DNA of 64,000 nucleotides from Compostimonas suwonensis (GCF_002797855.1 NZ_PGFB01000002.1:1-64000); one strand, 5' to 3'; shown: positions 15,369-25,360, counted from the stretch's first letter. Made by a program: numbers and translations. The notes: generated from the letters alone by a model not told the origin.

Positions 15369-18026
15369 ATGCAGACTGCTGACATTCGCCAACGCTGGCT
15401 CGACTACTTCGGTTCACGCGGACACACGGTCGTGCCATCCGCCTCTCTCGTGAGCGAAGACCCGACCCTGCTCTTCACGGTCGCCGGCATGGTGCCGTTC
15501 ATCCCGTATCTCACGGGTCTCGTGCCCGCGCCCTTCCCGCGCGCGACGAGCGTGCAGAAGTGCATCAGGACGCTCGATATCGACGAGGTCGGCAAGACGA
15601 CCCGTCACGGCACCTTCTTCCAGATGAACGGCAACTTCTCCTTCGGCGACTACTTCAAGGAGCAGGCGATCGAGTTCGCCTGGGAGCTCCTGACGACGTC
15701 GGAGGCCGACGGCGGCCTCGGCTTCCAGGAGAAGGACCTCTGGGTCACCGTCTACAAAGACGACGACGAGGCCGTGAACTTCTGGAAGAAGACGGCCGGG
15801 CTGTCCGATGAGCGCATCCAGCGCCTGGGCATGGACTCCAACTACTGGTCGACGGGCGTTCCCGGGCCCGCGGGCCCGAGCTCCGAGATCTTCTTCGACC
15901 GCGGGCCGGCCTACGGGGTCGACGGCGGCCCCGAGGCCGACGAGAACCGGTACATCGAGATCTGGAACCTCGTCTTCATGCAGTACCTGCGCGGCGAGAG
16001 CACGGGGCCCAAGGAGTTCCCGATCCTCGGCGAGCTGCCCAAGAAGAACATCGACACGGGCATGGGGCTCGAGCGCGTCGCCTTTCTCAAGCAGGGCGTC
16101 GAGAACCTCTATGAGATCGACCAGGTGCGCCCGGTGCTCGACGCGGCCGCCGAGATCTCCGGCATCCGCTACGGAGCCGAGCACGACCACGACGTGCGCA
16201 TGCGCGTGGTCGCCGACCACGTGCGCTCGGCGCTTATGCTCATGTCCGACGGCGTCACCCCGTCGAACGAGGGCCGCGGCTACATCCTGCGCCGCCTGCT
16301 GCGCCGCTCGGTGCGAGCCATGCGCCTGCTCGGGGTCGACACGGCCACGCTCCCGCTGCTGCTGCCCGCCTCCCGCGACGCCATGAAGGCCGCCTACCCC
16401 GAGGTCGAGGACGACTACGCGCGTATCGCGCAGACCGCCTACGCCGAGGAGGAGACCTTCCTGCGCACACTCGAGAGCGGCACGAGCATCCTCGATCTCG
16501 CGGTCACGAAGACGAAGGAGTCGGGCGCCGACAAGCTGCCCGGCAACACGGCCTTCCTGCTGCACGACACCTACGGCTTCCCGATCGACCTCACGCTCGA
16601 GATCGCCGACGAGGCGGGCCTCTCGGTCGACCGCGCGGCCTTCGACACGCTCATGGCCGACCAGCGCAGCCGGGCGAAGGCCGACGCGAAGGCGAAGAAG
16701 ACCCACCTCGCAGACCTCTCGGTCTACAGCGAGTTCCGCGCCCAGGGCGAGACCGTCTTCACGGGCTACGAGCTGCTCGAGACCGAGTCGAGGGTGCTCG
16801 GCATCATCGTCGACGGCGCCTCGGTCTCGCGGGCGGGCGAGGGGCAGATCGCCGAGGTCATCCTCGCCGAGACCGCCCTCTACGCGGAGTCGGGCGGCCA
16901 AGAGGCGGATGCCGGCACCATCGTCGGTCCCGGCTACGAGCTCGAGGTGCTCGACGTGCAGAAGCCCGTCAAGGGCCTCATCAGCCACAAGGTCATGGTC
17001 ACGAGCGGCGAGGTCGCCGTCGACGCCCCGGCCACGAGCCTCGTCGACCAGGATTGGCGCCGCGGGGCCCGTCAGGCGCACTCGGGAACGCACATCCTGC
17101 ACGCGGCCCTGCGCCAGGTGCTCGGTCCCAATGCTCACCAGTCCGGTTCGTACAACAAGGCCGGCTACCTGCGTCTCGACTTCTCGTGGAACCAGGGGCT
17201 CTCGAAGGAGACCCGCAGCGAGATCGAGGAGATCTCCAACAACGCGATCCGCGACGACCTCGAGGTCGTCACCCGCGAGCTGCCGATCGCCGAGGCGAAG
17301 GCGCTCGGGGCGATGGCGCTGTTCGGCGAGAAGTACGGCGACACCGTGCGGATGGTCGACATCGGCGGCCCCTGGTCACGCGAGCTCTGCGCGGGCACCC
17401 ACGTGACGCACAGCTCCGAGGTCGGCATCATCAACCTCGTGAGCGAGGCCTCGGTCGGCTCGACCAACCGCCGTGTGGAGTCGCTCGTTGGCCTCGAGGC
17501 CTTCAACGACCTCGCTGCCGAGCGGGCGATCGTCACCGAGCTGACCTCCTCGCTCAAGACGCCGCGCGAGAAGCTGCCCGAGCGCATCGCCGATCTCGTC
17601 GCCAACCTCAAGGCGGCCGAGAAGAAGATCGCGGCCTACGAGGCACGCGCTCTCAGCGACCGGATCCCGAGTCTCGTCGGGGCGGCGGAGCAGCGCGACG
17701 GCCTCACGATCGTGGCCGCGAGCGTCGACGGCCTGACCTCGCCCGACGAGCTGCGCACGCTCGTGATGGGCGTCCGCGAACGCTTCGGCACCGAGGCATC
17801 CGTCGTGGCCCTCGCCTCGGTCATCGCCGACAAGCCCGTCGTGATCGTCGCGACGAGCCCCGCGGCGCGGGAGCGCGGCATCAAGGCCGGCGCCCTCGCG
17901 AAGCTCGCGGCCGGCGTCCTCGGTGGCGGTGGCGGCGGCAAGGACGACCTCGCGCAGGGCGGCGGCTCGAACCCGGCGGCGGTGCCGGAGGCCCTGGCGG
18001 CGATCGCGGCATCAGCGAAGGGCTAG
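15369..18026 (+). CDS. alaS: Alanine--tRNA ligase
   Basis: An 885-residue enzyme of normal length that charges tRNA-Ala and clears mischarged Ser/Gly. The catalytic N-terminal domain carries GHTVVPSASLV, RHGTFFQMNGNFSFGDYFK and NTGMGLER-like IDTGMGLERVAF. The editing domain has the metal-binding HSGTHILHAALR and CAGTHVTHS. The Gly-rich C-terminal part (VLGGGGGGKDDLAQGGG) is the usual C-Ala/DHHA1 end. The ATG at 15369 opens the conserved MQTADIRQRWLDYF. It lies in the DUF948 operon, 2 bases before ruvX. Confidence 0.98.
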   Translation: MQTADIRQRWLDYFGSRGHTVVPSASLVSEDPTLLFTVAGMVPFIPYLTGLVPAPFPRATSVQKCIRTLDIDEVGKTTRHGTFFQMNGNFSFGDYFKEQAIEFAWELLTTSEADGGLGFQEKDLWVTVYKDDDEAVNFWKKTAGLSDERIQRLGMDSNYWSTGVPGPAGPSSEIFFDRGPAYGVDGGPEADENRYIEIWNLVFMQYLRGESTGPKEFPILGELPKKNIDTGMGLERVAFLKQGVENLYEIDQVRPVLDAAAEISGIRYGAEHDHDVRMRVVADHVRSALMLMSDGVTPSNEGRGYILRRLLRRSVRAMRLLGVDTATLPLLLPASRDAMKAAYPEVEDDYARIAQTAYAEEETFLRTLESGTSILDLAVTKTKESGADKLPGNTAFLLHDTYGFPIDLTLEIADEAGLSVDRAAFDTLMADQRSRAKADAKAKKTHLADLSVYSEFRAQGETVFTGYELLETESRVLGIIVDGASVSRAGEGQIAEVILAETALYAESGGQEADAGTIVGPGYELEVLDVQKPVKGLISHKVMVTSGEVAVDAPATSLVDQDWRRGARQAHSGTHILHAALRQVLGPNAHQSGSYNKAGYLRLDFSWNQGLSKETRSEIEEISNNAIRDDLEVVTRELPIAEAKALGAMALFGEKYGDTVRMVDIGGPWSRELCAGTHVTHSSEVGIINLVSEASVGSTNRRVESLVGLEAFNDLAAERAIVTELTSSLKTPREKLPERIADLVANLKAAEKKIAAYEARALSDRIPSLVGAAEQRDGLTIVAASVDGLTSPDELRTLVMGVRERFGTEASVVALASVIADKPVVIVATSPAARERGIKAGALAKLAAGVLGGGGGGKDDLAQGGGSNPAAVPEALAAIAASAKG

Positions 18027-18028
18027 GC

Positions 18029-18499
18029 GTGCGTTCGGGCGTGCGGCTCGGAGTCGATGTGGGCAAGGCCCGCATCGGCGTGGCCCGCAGCGACCCGCAC
18101 GGGATGCTCGCGACGCCCGTCGAGACCGTCGCGCGCGACGACGGCGGGAGCGCCGACGTCACGCGCATCGCGGGGATCGCGAGCGAGCTGGAGGCCGTCG
18201 AGGTCATCGTCGGCCTGCCGCTCGCGCTCTCGGGCAACGTCACGGCCTCGACGACCGACGCGCTGGAGTTCGCCCGGCGGCTCTCCGACGCCCTCGCCCT
18301 GCCGGTGCGGATGGTCGACGAGCGTCTGACGACCGTGAGCGCCCAGTCGGCGCTGCGCGCCTCCGGGCGGTCGTCGAAATCCTCCCGTCCGGTGATCGAT
18401 CAAGTCGCTGCCGTTATAGTTTTGCAACAGGCCCTCGACATGGAGCGTTCGTCCGGTACCCCCGCCGGCCGACTCGTCGGCGAACACGAAGGACCATGA
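18029..18499 (+). CDS. ruvX: Holliday junction resolvase-like RuvX (YqgF)
   Basis: A 156-residue RNase H-fold protein. The three acidic motifs are present: RLGVDVGKARIGVARSD near the N-terminus, EVIVGLPLALSG in the middle, and VRMVDERLTT followed by SRPVIDQVAAVIVLQQ. The family (YqgF) takes part in pre-16S rRNA processing and has been called a resolvase. The GTG start at 18029 lies two bases after alaS, and the stop overlaps the mltG start (ATGA), so translation is coupled. Confidence 0.93.
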   Translation: MRSGVRLGVDVGKARIGVARSDPHGMLATPVETVARDDGGSADVTRIAGIASELEAVEVIVGLPLALSGNVTASTTDALEFARRLSDALALPVRMVDERLTTVSAQSALRASGRSSKSSRPVIDQVAAVIVLQQALDMERSSGTPAGRLVGEHEGP

Positions 18500-19980
18500 G
18501 CTTGTCGAATCCCCCCACTGGATCCGCCGACGACGGCGACCGCGACGGGCGTGACAACGCACCCCTCGACTGGGATCAGTTCCTGAGCGCGCAGGCCGTG
18601 CCGCCCCGTCCCGCTCAGCCGGCCGTGCCGTCGTCCGCCACCCCCGCATCCGCCGCCGTGCCTCCCGCCGTCCCGCCCGCATCGGAGACCGGCGTGCCCG
18701 CGACCCGTCGCGAGGCGCGCGAGCTGGCGCGAGCCGGCGAGTCGGCGCGAGCCGGCGAGTCGGCGACGGGACAGACCGCGACGGAGCAGTCGGCGACGGG
18801 CGCTCCCGCGCTCGGCGGGCCGCTGGCGGGCGGGCCGCACGAGGAGCCGCTGCCCTCGACGCACTCGGCGGGTCGCGCGTCCCGGCGGGCCGCCGTCACG
18901 AGCTATCCGCCGCGCGAGAAGCGCCCAGGCCGCGGCCGGGGCGCCTGGGGCTGCCTCATCGTCCTGGTCGTCTTCGTCGCGCTTATGGTCGCCGGGTTCT
19001 TCGCGATCCAGGGGCCGCTCGCGAGCCTCATGGGGCCCGGGGAGTCCAACGACTACGAGGGCTCGGGAACGGGCGAGGTCACGGTCATGATCCACGAGGG
19101 CGACATCGGCGAGACGATCGCCCAGACGCTCGTCGACGCGGGCGTCACCAAGTCGTTCGACGCCTTCTACGACCTGCTCATCGCCCAGACCGACGAGCCC
19201 GTCTTCGCCCCCGGCGCCTACCGGCTGGCCGAGAAGATGAGCGCCGCGGCCGCGCTCGACGCCCTGCTCGATCCGGCCAACCGGATGGAGGACACCGTCG
19301 TGATCCCCGAGGGCACGGCGGCGGCCGTCGCACTCCAGGACATCTCAGAGGGCACCGGCGTGCCACTCGCCGATCTGCAGGCGGCGGCCGCGGACTACGG
19401 CTCATACGGTCTCCCGCCCGAGGCGACGAGCGTCGAGGGCTTCCTGTTCCCCGCGACCTACACCTTCCCACCGGGAGTCACGGCCCACGACATCGTCAAG
19501 ACCCTCGTCGACCGCATGTTCCAAGCCCTCGACAGCGCGGGCGTCGCCCCGGAGGACCGCTACCGCGTCGTCGTCTTCGCCTCGCTCGTGCAGCGCGAGG
19601 CGGGTCTGCGCGACGACTACTACAAGGTCGCCCGGGTCTTCCAGAACCGTCTCGATCAGGACATGCTCCTGCAGTCGGACGCGACGGTCGCCTACGGCAC
19701 GGGCAACACCCACCTCGTGACGACCACGGATGCCGAGCGGGCCGACGCCAACAACCCCTACAACACCTACGTGCACCCCGGGCTGCCGGTGGGGCCCATC
19801 TCCAACCCGGGCGATCTCGCGATCGACGCCGTGCTGCATCCCGCCGACGGGCCCTGGCTGTACTTCGTGACCTGGAACCTCGACACGGGGGAGACGATCT
19901 TCTCGGCCACCCTCGAGGAGCACGAGGCCGCCGTCGAGAAGTGGCAGGCGTGGATGGCGGACCACCCCGAATATGGCTGA
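18496..19980 (+). CDS. mltG: Endolytic murein transglycosylase MltG
   Basis: A 494-residue protein. A long disordered cytoplasmic N-terminus (about 150 residues, Ala/Pro/Ser rich) includes an exact 18-base tandem duplication (18727-18744 and 18745-18762, coding ARAGES twice). One membrane segment follows (GCLIVLVVFVALMVAGFFAI), then a LysM-like part and the YceG catalytic domain with SVEGFLFPATYTFPPG, the catalytic Glu in VVFASLVQREAGLRDD, and YNTYVHPGLPVGPISNPG. It cleaves nascent glycan strands outside the membrane and sets their length. It overlaps both neighbours (ruvX by 4 bases, aroE by 8). Confidence 0.95.
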   Translation: MSLSNPPTGSADDGDRDGRDNAPLDWDQFLSAQAVPPRPAQPAVPSSATPASAAVPPAVPPASETGVPATRREARELARAGESARAGESATGQTATEQSATGAPALGGPLAGGPHEEPLPSTHSAGRASRRAAVTSYPPREKRPGRGRGAWGCLIVLVVFVALMVAGFFAIQGPLASLMGPGESNDYEGSGTGEVTVMIHEGDIGETIAQTLVDAGVTKSFDAFYDLLIAQTDEPVFAPGAYRLAEKMSAAAALDALLDPANRMEDTVVIPEGTAAAVALQDISEGTGVPLADLQAAAADYGSYGLPPEATSVEGFLFPATYTFPPGVTAHDIVKTLVDRMFQALDSAGVAPEDRYRVVVFASLVQREAGLRDDYYKVARVFQNRLDQDMLLQSDATVAYGTGNTHLVTTTDAERADANNPYNTYVHPGLPVGPISNPGDLAIDAVLHPADGPWLYFVTWNLDTGETIFSATLEEHEAAVEKWQAWMADHPEYG

Positions 19981-20860
19981 GCGCGGGAACGCGGTGCCGG
20001 CCCGCCGTCTCGCCGTCCTCGGCTCGCCCATCGCGCACTCGCGGTCTCCGCGCCTGCACGCGGCGGCCTACGAGGTGCTCGGCCTGCCCTGGAGCTATGA
20101 GGCGATCGAGGTCGACGAGGCGGGTCTCGGGCCCTTCCTCGACTCCCTGACCCCCGAGTGGCGCGGGCTGTCGCTCACGATGCCGCTCAAGCGCGAGGCC
20201 GTGCGCCTCGCCGGCCGCGTCGACCGGATCGCCGCCCTCACCGATGCAGCGAACACGATGCTGCTGGGTGCCTCGTCCGGCGAGCCGCGCTCCCGCGAGG
20301 TCTTCAACACGGATGTCGCGGGCATCGTCGGCGCGCTCGGCGACGTGGGGCTCGTCGAGGCGAGACACGTGGAGATCCTCGGGGGAGGCGCGACCGCGGC
20401 ATCCGCCCTCACGGCCGCCGCCGAGCTCGGCGCCGAGCACGTGAGCATCTCGGCGCGGAACCCCGCCAAGCTCGGCCCCCTCGAAGACCTCGGCCGGCAA
20501 CTCGGCCTCGCCGTCGCCGTCGGCGCGCTCGGCGAACGCGCTGAGACCGAGGCGGAGCTCGTCGTGAGCACCCTGCCCGGAGACGCGACGGATGCCGGAC
20601 AGCTGCGTGCAGCGGACCCCGCCCGTTCGGTGCTGCTCGACGTCGCCTACGACCCCTGGCCGAGCGCGCGCGCGCAGCAGTGGGAGCGCCGGGGCGGTAC
20701 GGTCGTATCCGGGCTCGGCATGCTCGTGCACCAGGCGCTCGTGCAGGTGCGGATCTTCGTGGAAGGGGATCCTCTGGTGCCCCTCGACAGGGAAGAGCCC
20801 GTGCTCGCCGCGCTGCGCGCGGCTGCAGGAATCGACGAACGCGGCGCACACCTCGCGTGA
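19973..20860 (+). CDS. aroE: Shikimate dehydrogenase
   Basis: A 295-residue enzyme reducing 3-dehydroshikimate to shikimate with NADPH, in the pathway to chorismate. The substrate motif VLGSPIAHSRSPRLHAAAY and the catalytic Lys in SLTMPLKREA are present, as are the Asp in NTDVAGIVGAL and the NADP-binding EILGGGATAASAL. The C-terminal VVSGLGMLVHQALVQVRIF is typical. It overlaps the end of mltG and is followed 48 bases later by aroC. Confidence 0.95.
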   Translation: MAERGNAVPARRLAVLGSPIAHSRSPRLHAAAYEVLGLPWSYEAIEVDEAGLGPFLDSLTPEWRGLSLTMPLKREAVRLAGRVDRIAALTDAANTMLLGASSGEPRSREVFNTDVAGIVGALGDVGLVEARHVEILGGGATAASALTAAAELGAEHVSISARNPAKLGPLEDLGRQLGLAVAVGALGERAETEAELVVSTLPGDATDAGQLRAADPARSVLLDVAYDPWPSARAQQWERRGGTVVSGLGMLVHQALVQVRIFVEGDPLVPLDREEPVLAALRAAAGIDERGAHLA

Positions 20861-20908
20861 CGATCGGCGTCGGCGGGAGGCCGCGACGCCTATGGGAGAA
20901 TGACAACT

Positions 20909-22099
20909 ATGCTTCGTTGGCTCACAGCCGGAGAGTCTCACGGCCCGGAACTCATCGCAATCCTCGAGGGACTCCCCGCCGGTGTCCCCGTGCTCCTCGA
21001 CGGCCTCCGTGCCGACCTCGCCCGGCGCAAGCTCGGCTACGGCCGGGGCGCGCGGATGAAGTTCGAGCAAGACGAGCTGAACCTCTCGGGCGGAGTCGTG
21101 CACGGCGTCTCGATCGGCAGCCCCATCGCGGTGCGCGTCGGCAACACCGAGTGGCCCAAGTGGGTCGACGTCATGAGCCCCGAGCCCGTCGAGGCCGAGC
21201 GCCTCACGGGCGCCCGTGCGGCGGCGCTCACGCGCCCGCGCCCCGGCCACGCCGATCTCGTCGGAATGCAGAAGTACGGCTTCGGCGAGGCCCGCCCCGT
21301 GCTCGAGCGCGCGAGCGCCCGCGAGACCGCCGCCCGCGTCGCGCTCGGCGCGATCGCCCGCGCCTTCCTCGCCGAGCTCGACGTGCGGCTCGTCAGCCAC
21401 ACCCTCTCGATCGGCCCCGTGCGTGTTCCCGAGGGCAGCGCGCTGCCCGGGCCCGACGACGTGGAGGCGCTCGACGCCGATCCGCTGCGCTGCTTCGACC
21501 CCGCGACATCCGCTCTTATGGTGGCCGAGGTCGACGACGCGAAGAAAGACGGCGACACACTCGGCGGCGTCGTCGAGGTGCTCGCCTACGGCCTGCCGCC
21601 GGGGCTCGGCTCCTACGTGCATTGGGATCGCCGGCTCGACGCCCAGCTCTCCGCGGCGCTCATGGGCATCCAGGCCATCAAGGGCGTGGAGGTCGGCGAC
21701 GGATTCCTCACGACCACGCGGAGGGGCTCGCAGGCGCACGACGAGCTCGTCGCGCGCGATGAGGTCATCACCCGCACGAGCGACAAGGCGGGCGGAACCG
21801 AGGGCGGCATGAGCACGGGGACCGTGCTGCGGGTGCGCGCGGGCATGAAACCCATCGCGACCGTTCCGCACGCCCTGCGCACCGTCGACATCGCGACCGG
21901 CGAGGCCGCGGCCGCTCACCACCAGCGCTCCGACGTCTGCGCCGTGCCCGCCTCGGGCGTCGTCGCCGAGGCCATGGTCGCCCTCGTGCTCGCGAACGCC
22001 ATGGTCGAGAAGTTCGGCGGCGACTCGGTGATCGAGACGAGGCGCAACCGCGACGCCTACCTCGCGAGCATCCCCGAGTCGCTGCGCACCGAGTGGTGA
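20909..22099 (+). CDS. aroC: Chorismate synthase
   Basis: A 396-residue FMN-dependent enzyme making chorismate from EPSP. Signature regions are [43 protein letters not shown] and [14 protein letters not shown]. The start is ATG 20909 ([13 protein letters not shown]), 9 bases after GGGAGAA; an in-frame ATG at 20900 lacks that spacing. The stop lies inside the start of aroK (7-base overlap), so the two are coupled. Confidence 0.97.
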   Translation: MLRWLTAGESHGPELIAILEGLPAGVPVLLDGLRADLARRKLGYGRGARMKFEQDELNLSGGVVHGVSIGSPIAVRVGNTEWPKWVDVMSPEPVEAERLTGARAAALTRPRPGHADLVGMQKYGFGEARPVLERASARETAARVALGAIARAFLAELDVRLVSHTLSIGPVRVPEGSALPGPDDVEALDADPLRCFDPATSALMVAEVDDAKKDGDTLGGVVEVLAYGLPPGLGSYVHWDRRLDAQLSAALMGIQAIKGVEVGDGFLTTTRRGSQAHDELVARDEVITRTSDKAGGTEGGMSTGTVLRVRAGMKPIATVPHALRTVDIATGEAAAAHHQRSDVCAVPASGVVAEAMVALVLANAMVEKFGGDSVIETRRNRDAYLASIPESLRTEW

Positions 22100-22584
22100 C
22101 CGTCGCGCTCATCGGGCCTCCCGCCGCGGGCAAGTCCCGGATCGGGCGGCGGCTCGCGAAGAGGCTGCGCCTGCCGTTCGTCGACACCGACACGGTCGTG
22201 GCCACGAGGCACGGCGACATCTCGCGGATCTTCGCCGAGCACGGCGAGCCCGTCTTCCGGCACTGGGAGCGCGAGGCCGTCGTCGAGGCGCTCGAGCAGG
22301 AGGCCGTGGTCTCGCTCGGGGGCGGCGCGGTGCTCGACGAGCGCACCCGCGACGACCTCGCATCCTGCCGCGTCGTGCTGCTCGAGGTGACCGCCGAGGC
22401 CGTCGCCCAGCGCATCCAAGACGACAAACGTCCTCTCGTGACCGACCTCGACTCGTGGCGCGCCCTTGTCGAGTCCCGGCGCGAGCTGTACGAGTCCCTG
22501 GCCGACTACCGCTGCGACACCTCGGAGCGGTCGATCGACATCATCGTGAGCGAGATCGCCACGTGGTTGAAGGAGAGCCGATGA
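22093..22584 (+). CDS. aroK: Shikimate kinase
   Basis: A 163-residue P-loop kinase phosphorylating shikimate with ATP. It has [15 protein letters not shown] (Walker A), [12 protein letters not shown] (shikimate/Mg site), FRHWEREAV, and [13 protein letters not shown] 22093 and GTG 22096 are both possible starts. The stop overlaps aroB (ATGA). Confidence 0.95.
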   Translation: MVTVALIGPPAAGKSRIGRRLAKRLRLPFVDTDTVVATRHGDISRIFAEHGEPVFRHWEREAVVEALEQEAVVSLGGGAVLDERTRDDLASCRVVLLEVTAEAVAQRIQDDKRPLVTDLDSWRALVESRRELYESLADYRCDTSERSIDIIVSEIATWLKESR

Positions 22585-23663
22585 ACGAGCCCGTCACCGC
22601 CATCCCCGTGCCCGGTGCACGCCAGTACGACGTCACGATCGGCCGCGGCCAGGTCGCGGACGACCTCGCCCGCTATCTGCCGTCGGGCGCCGCCAAGATC
22701 CTGATCGTGCACCCTCCGACCCTCGGGGCGGCGGCGGCGAGCCTGCGCGAGAGCCTGCTCGGGCGCTACGAGGTGCTGCTCGCCGAGGTGCCGGACGCCG
22801 AGGCGGCCAAGCGCGTCGAGGTCGCCGCCTTCTGCTGGCAGATCATGGGCCAGGCCGACTTCACCCGCAGCGACGCCGTCGTGGGCTTCGGCGGCGGCGC
22901 GGTCACCGACCTCGCGGGCTTCGTCGCCGCGACCTGGCTGCGCGGCGTCGCCCTCGTGCAGGTGCCGACGACGCTGCTCGGCATGGTCGACGCGGCGGTG
23001 GGCGGCAAGACCGGCATCAACACGGCCGAGGGCAAGAACCTCGTCGGCTCGTTCTACGCGCCGCACGCCGTCGTCGCCGACCTCGAGCTGCTCGCCACCC
23101 TGCCGCGCAACGAGATCCTCGCGGGCTTCGGCGAGGTCGTGAAGTACGGCTTCATCGCCGAGCCGGAGATCCTCGACATCATCGAGGCGGATGTCGCGGT
23201 CGCGACCGACCCCGCGAGCGACGAGTTCCGGCGTCTCGTCGAGCTCTCGGTCGGTATCAAGGCGCGAGTGGTCGGAGAGGACTTCACCGAGGCGGGCCTG
23301 CGCGAGATCCTCAACTACGGCCACACCCTCGGCCATGCGATCGAGCACGCCGAGCGCTACCAGTGGCGGCACGGAGCCGCCGTCGCGGTCGGGATGGTCT
23401 ACGCGGCCGAGCTCGGTCGCCTCACGGGCTCCCTCTCCGACGCGGTCGTCGACCGTCACCGCTCCATCCTCGAGTCGCTCACGCTGCCCACGAGCTACCC
23501 GCTGGGCCGCTGGCAGACCCTGCTCGCGACGATGCAGCGCGACAAGAAGGCGCGGGGGAGCATGCTGCGCTTCATCGTGCTCGACGACCTCGCGCGGCCG
23601 AGCGTACTCGCCGGCCCGGAGACCCCGCTGCTCTTCGCGGCCTACCAGGAGATCGCCTCCTAG
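22581..23663 (+). CDS. aroB: 3-dehydroquinate synthase
   Basis: A 360-residue NAD- and metal-dependent cyclase making 3-dehydroquinate from DAHP, the second step of the shikimate pathway. Motifs are [49 protein letters not shown] and the metal-binding [12 protein letters not shown]. The ATG at 22581 overlaps the aroK stop and has GGAGAG just upstream. It ends 31 bases before aroQ, which has its own -10 box. Confidence 0.97.
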   Translation: MNEPVTAIPVPGARQYDVTIGRGQVADDLARYLPSGAAKILIVHPPTLGAAAASLRESLLGRYEVLLAEVPDAEAAKRVEVAAFCWQIMGQADFTRSDAVVGFGGGAVTDLAGFVAATWLRGVALVQVPTTLLGMVDAAVGGKTGINTAEGKNLVGSFYAPHAVVADLELLATLPRNEILAGFGEVVKYGFIAEPEILDIIEADVAVATDPASDEFRRLVELSVGIKARVVGEDFTEAGLREILNYGHTLGHAIEHAERYQWRHGAAVAVGMVYAAELGRLTGSLSDAVVDRHRSILESLTLPTSYPLGRWQTLLATMQRDKKARGSMLRFIVLDDLARPSVLAGPETPLLFAAYQEIAS

Positions 23664-23681
23664 GCGCACCCGGGCGTGCAA

Positions 23682-23687
23682 TAGGCT
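23682..23687 (+). promoter_or_regulatory. -10 box of aroQ, leaderless arrangement
   Basis: TAGGCT ends 7 bases before the aroQ ATG, and no Shine-Dalgarno sequence lies between, so transcription probably starts at the start codon. Confidence 0.45.
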
Positions 23688-23694
23688 TTCTCGA

Positions 23695-24132
23695 ATGAGC
23701 ACAGTGCTGGTTCTCAACGGTCCCAACCTCGGTCGTCTCGGCAGCCGCGAACCCGAGGTGTACGGCGACGGCAGCCTCGCCGACCTCGAGGTGCTGCTGC
23801 GTGCCTCGGCGCCCGAGGGCGTCGAGATCGACCTGCGTCAGACCGATGACGAGGCGGAGCTCGTGCACTGGCTGCACGAGGCCGTCGACACCGGCCGCCC
23901 CGTCATCCTCAACCCCGCGGCCTTCACGCACTACTCCTACGCGCTGCGGGATGCCGCGGCCCTCGTCACGAAGGCCGGGCTGCTGCTCATCGAGGTGCAC
24001 ATCAGCAATCCGCACAGCCGCGAGGAGTTCCGCCACACGAGCGTCATCAGCGGCGTCGCCACGGGGGTCGTCGCGGGCTTCGGCTTCGACTCCTACGGAC
24101 TCGCCCTCGACTACGTGACCCGCGCCGACTGA
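23695..24132 (+). CDS. aroQ: Type II 3-dehydroquinate dehydratase
   Basis: A 145-residue enzyme dehydrating 3-dehydroquinate to 3-dehydroshikimate, the step between AroB and AroE. Type II marks are [18 protein letters not shown] (catalytic Tyr at its end), [17 protein letters not shown] and [16 protein letters not shown] (catalytic His). The length is normal. A leaderless promoter just upstream may add transcription independent of the aroE-aroB group. Confidence 0.96.
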   Translation: MSTVLVLNGPNLGRLGSREPEVYGDGSLADLEVLLRASAPEGVEIDLRQTDDEAELVHWLHEAVDTGRPVILNPAAFTHYSYALRDAAALVTKAGLLLIEVHISNPHSREEFRHTSVISGVATGVVAGFGFDSYGLALDYVTRAD

Positions 24133-24138
24133 CGATCT

Positions 24139-24168
24139 TTGGCCGAAAGGCCGCCCGCCAACTACACT
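24139..24168 (+). promoter_or_regulatory. Promoter of efp
   Basis: TTGGCC (24139-24144), 18 bases, TACACT (24163-24168). A small GGCC-GAAA-GGCC hairpin (24141-24152) overlaps the -35 and may weaken readthrough from aroQ. The efp leader is then about 70 bases. Confidence 0.55.
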
Positions 24169-24245
24169 CGTCTTTCGGGCATTCGGCCCGCCTCGGGGGC
24201 CACCAGCCCCAAGCATCTTTCCAATTGAACGGATTTTCTTCAGTC

Positions 24246-24812
24246 ATGGCTGATTCAACCAGCGACATCCGCAACGGCGTAGTCCTCAAGATCGACGGCC
24301 AGCTCTGGACCGTCATCGAGTTCCAGCACGTCAAGCCCGGAAAGGGCGGCGCCTTCGTCCGCACCAAGATCAAGAACGTCGTCTCGGGCAAGGTCGTCGA
24401 CCGCACCTACAACGCGGGTGCCAAGATCGAGACGGCCAATGTCGACCGCCGCGACTACCAGTACCTGTACCGCGACGGCAACGACTACGTGTTCATGGAC
24501 ACGGCCGACTACGACCAGCTCACCGTGAGCGAGGTCGTCGTGGGAGACGCAGCGAACTTCCTGCTCGAGCAGCAGGCCGCGACGGTCGCGCTGTACGAGG
24601 GCGCTCCGCTCTACGTCGAGCTGCCGGCATCCGTGGTTCTCGAGATCACCTACACCGAGCCGGGCCTGCAGGGCGACCGCTCGACGGGCGGCACCAAGCC
24701 GGCCACGGTCGAGACGGGCTACCAGATCCAGGTTCCCCTCTTCCTCGAAACCGGAACCAAGGTCAAGGTCGACACGCGCACAGGTGACTACCTGGGCCGC
24801 GTGAACGACTAG
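24246..24812 (+). CDS. efp: Translation elongation factor P
   Basis: A 188-residue factor that relieves ribosomes stalled at polyproline stretches. Three domains are present: KOW-like N-domain (residues 1-65), OB domain (66-130) and C-terminal OB domain with [21 protein letters not shown] and the ending [13 protein letters not shown]. The functional loop reads [10 protein letters not shown], with Lys at the tip. Actinobacterial factors with a PGKG-type loop are thought to work without the lysylation used by E. coli, and no modification gene lies nearby. ATG 24246 gives the usual short N-terminus ([11 protein letters not shown]). nusB follows 6 bases later. Confidence 0.96.
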   Translation: MADSTSDIRNGVVLKIDGQLWTVIEFQHVKPGKGGAFVRTKIKNVVSGKVVDRTYNAGAKIETANVDRRDYQYLYRDGNDYVFMDTADYDQLTVSEVVVGDAANFLLEQQAATVALYEGAPLYVELPASVVLEITYTEPGLQGDRSTGGTKPATVETGYQIQVPLFLETGTKVKVDTRTGDYLGRVND

Positions 24813-24818
24813 TCCCGG

Positions 24819-25235
24819 ATGGGCGCCAGAACCAAAGCCCGCCGCCGGGCCCTCGACATCCTCTACGGGGCCGATGTGCGCGGGATCCCGATCCTCGACG
24901 CGCTCTCGGCCGAGGCCGAGCGAGCCGCGAGCGAGCCGGAACGGCAGTCGTCGTGGCTGTATGCCCGCGAGATCGTCGACGGCGTCGTCGATCACCACGC
25001 CGAGATCGACGAGCTCATCGAGACCTATTCGCAGGGCTGGTCGATCTCGCGTATGCCGATCGTCGACCGCGCGGTCGTGCGGATCGGCATCTGGGAGGTG
25101 CTCTACAACGACGAGGTGCCCACGGCCGTCGCGATCGACGAGGCCGTCGAGTCGGCGAAGCTCCTGAGCACCGACGACTCCCCGGGTTTCGTCAACGGGC
25201 TGCTCGGCCGGATCGCGCAGACCAAGCGCGACTAG
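24819..25235 (+). CDS. nusB: Transcription antitermination factor NusB
   Basis: A 138-residue all-helical RNA-binding protein that works with NusE (S10) in rRNA antitermination. Typical stretches are RTKARRRALDILYGAD, VDRAVVRIGIWEVLYNDEVPTAVAIDEAVE and the C-terminal SPGFVNGLLGRIA. The ATG lies 6 bases after the efp stop, so the pair is cotranscribed. A large hairpin follows the stop. Confidence 0.95.
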   Translation: MGARTKARRRALDILYGADVRGIPILDALSAEAERAASEPERQSSWLYAREIVDGVVDHHAEIDELIETYSQGWSISRMPIVDRAVVRIGIWEVLYNDEVPTAVAIDEAVESAKLLSTDDSPGFVNGLLGRIAQTKRD

Positions 25236-25246
25236 CCGCACTTTCA

Positions 25247-25314
25247 CCGAGCGCGGGTTTGTTCGCGAGCGACGAGCTTCGGCGCACCGCGGTCGCGAGC
25301 AAACCCGCGCTCGG
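25247..25314. repeat. 22-bp near-perfect hairpin between nusB and pyrR
   Basis: CCGAGCGCGGGTTTG (25247-25261) pairs exactly with 25300-25314. The stem continues 7 more pairs (one G-T) through TTCGCGA/TCGCGAG, leaving a loop of about 23 bases. No T-run follows. It could end efp-nusB transcription in either direction or be a copy of a dispersed palindromic element. Confidence 0.75.
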
Positions 25315-25360
25315 CGGGAAGACCCGCGTGTGGGGTAGGGTTGAACGAAGTTGTAGGCAT

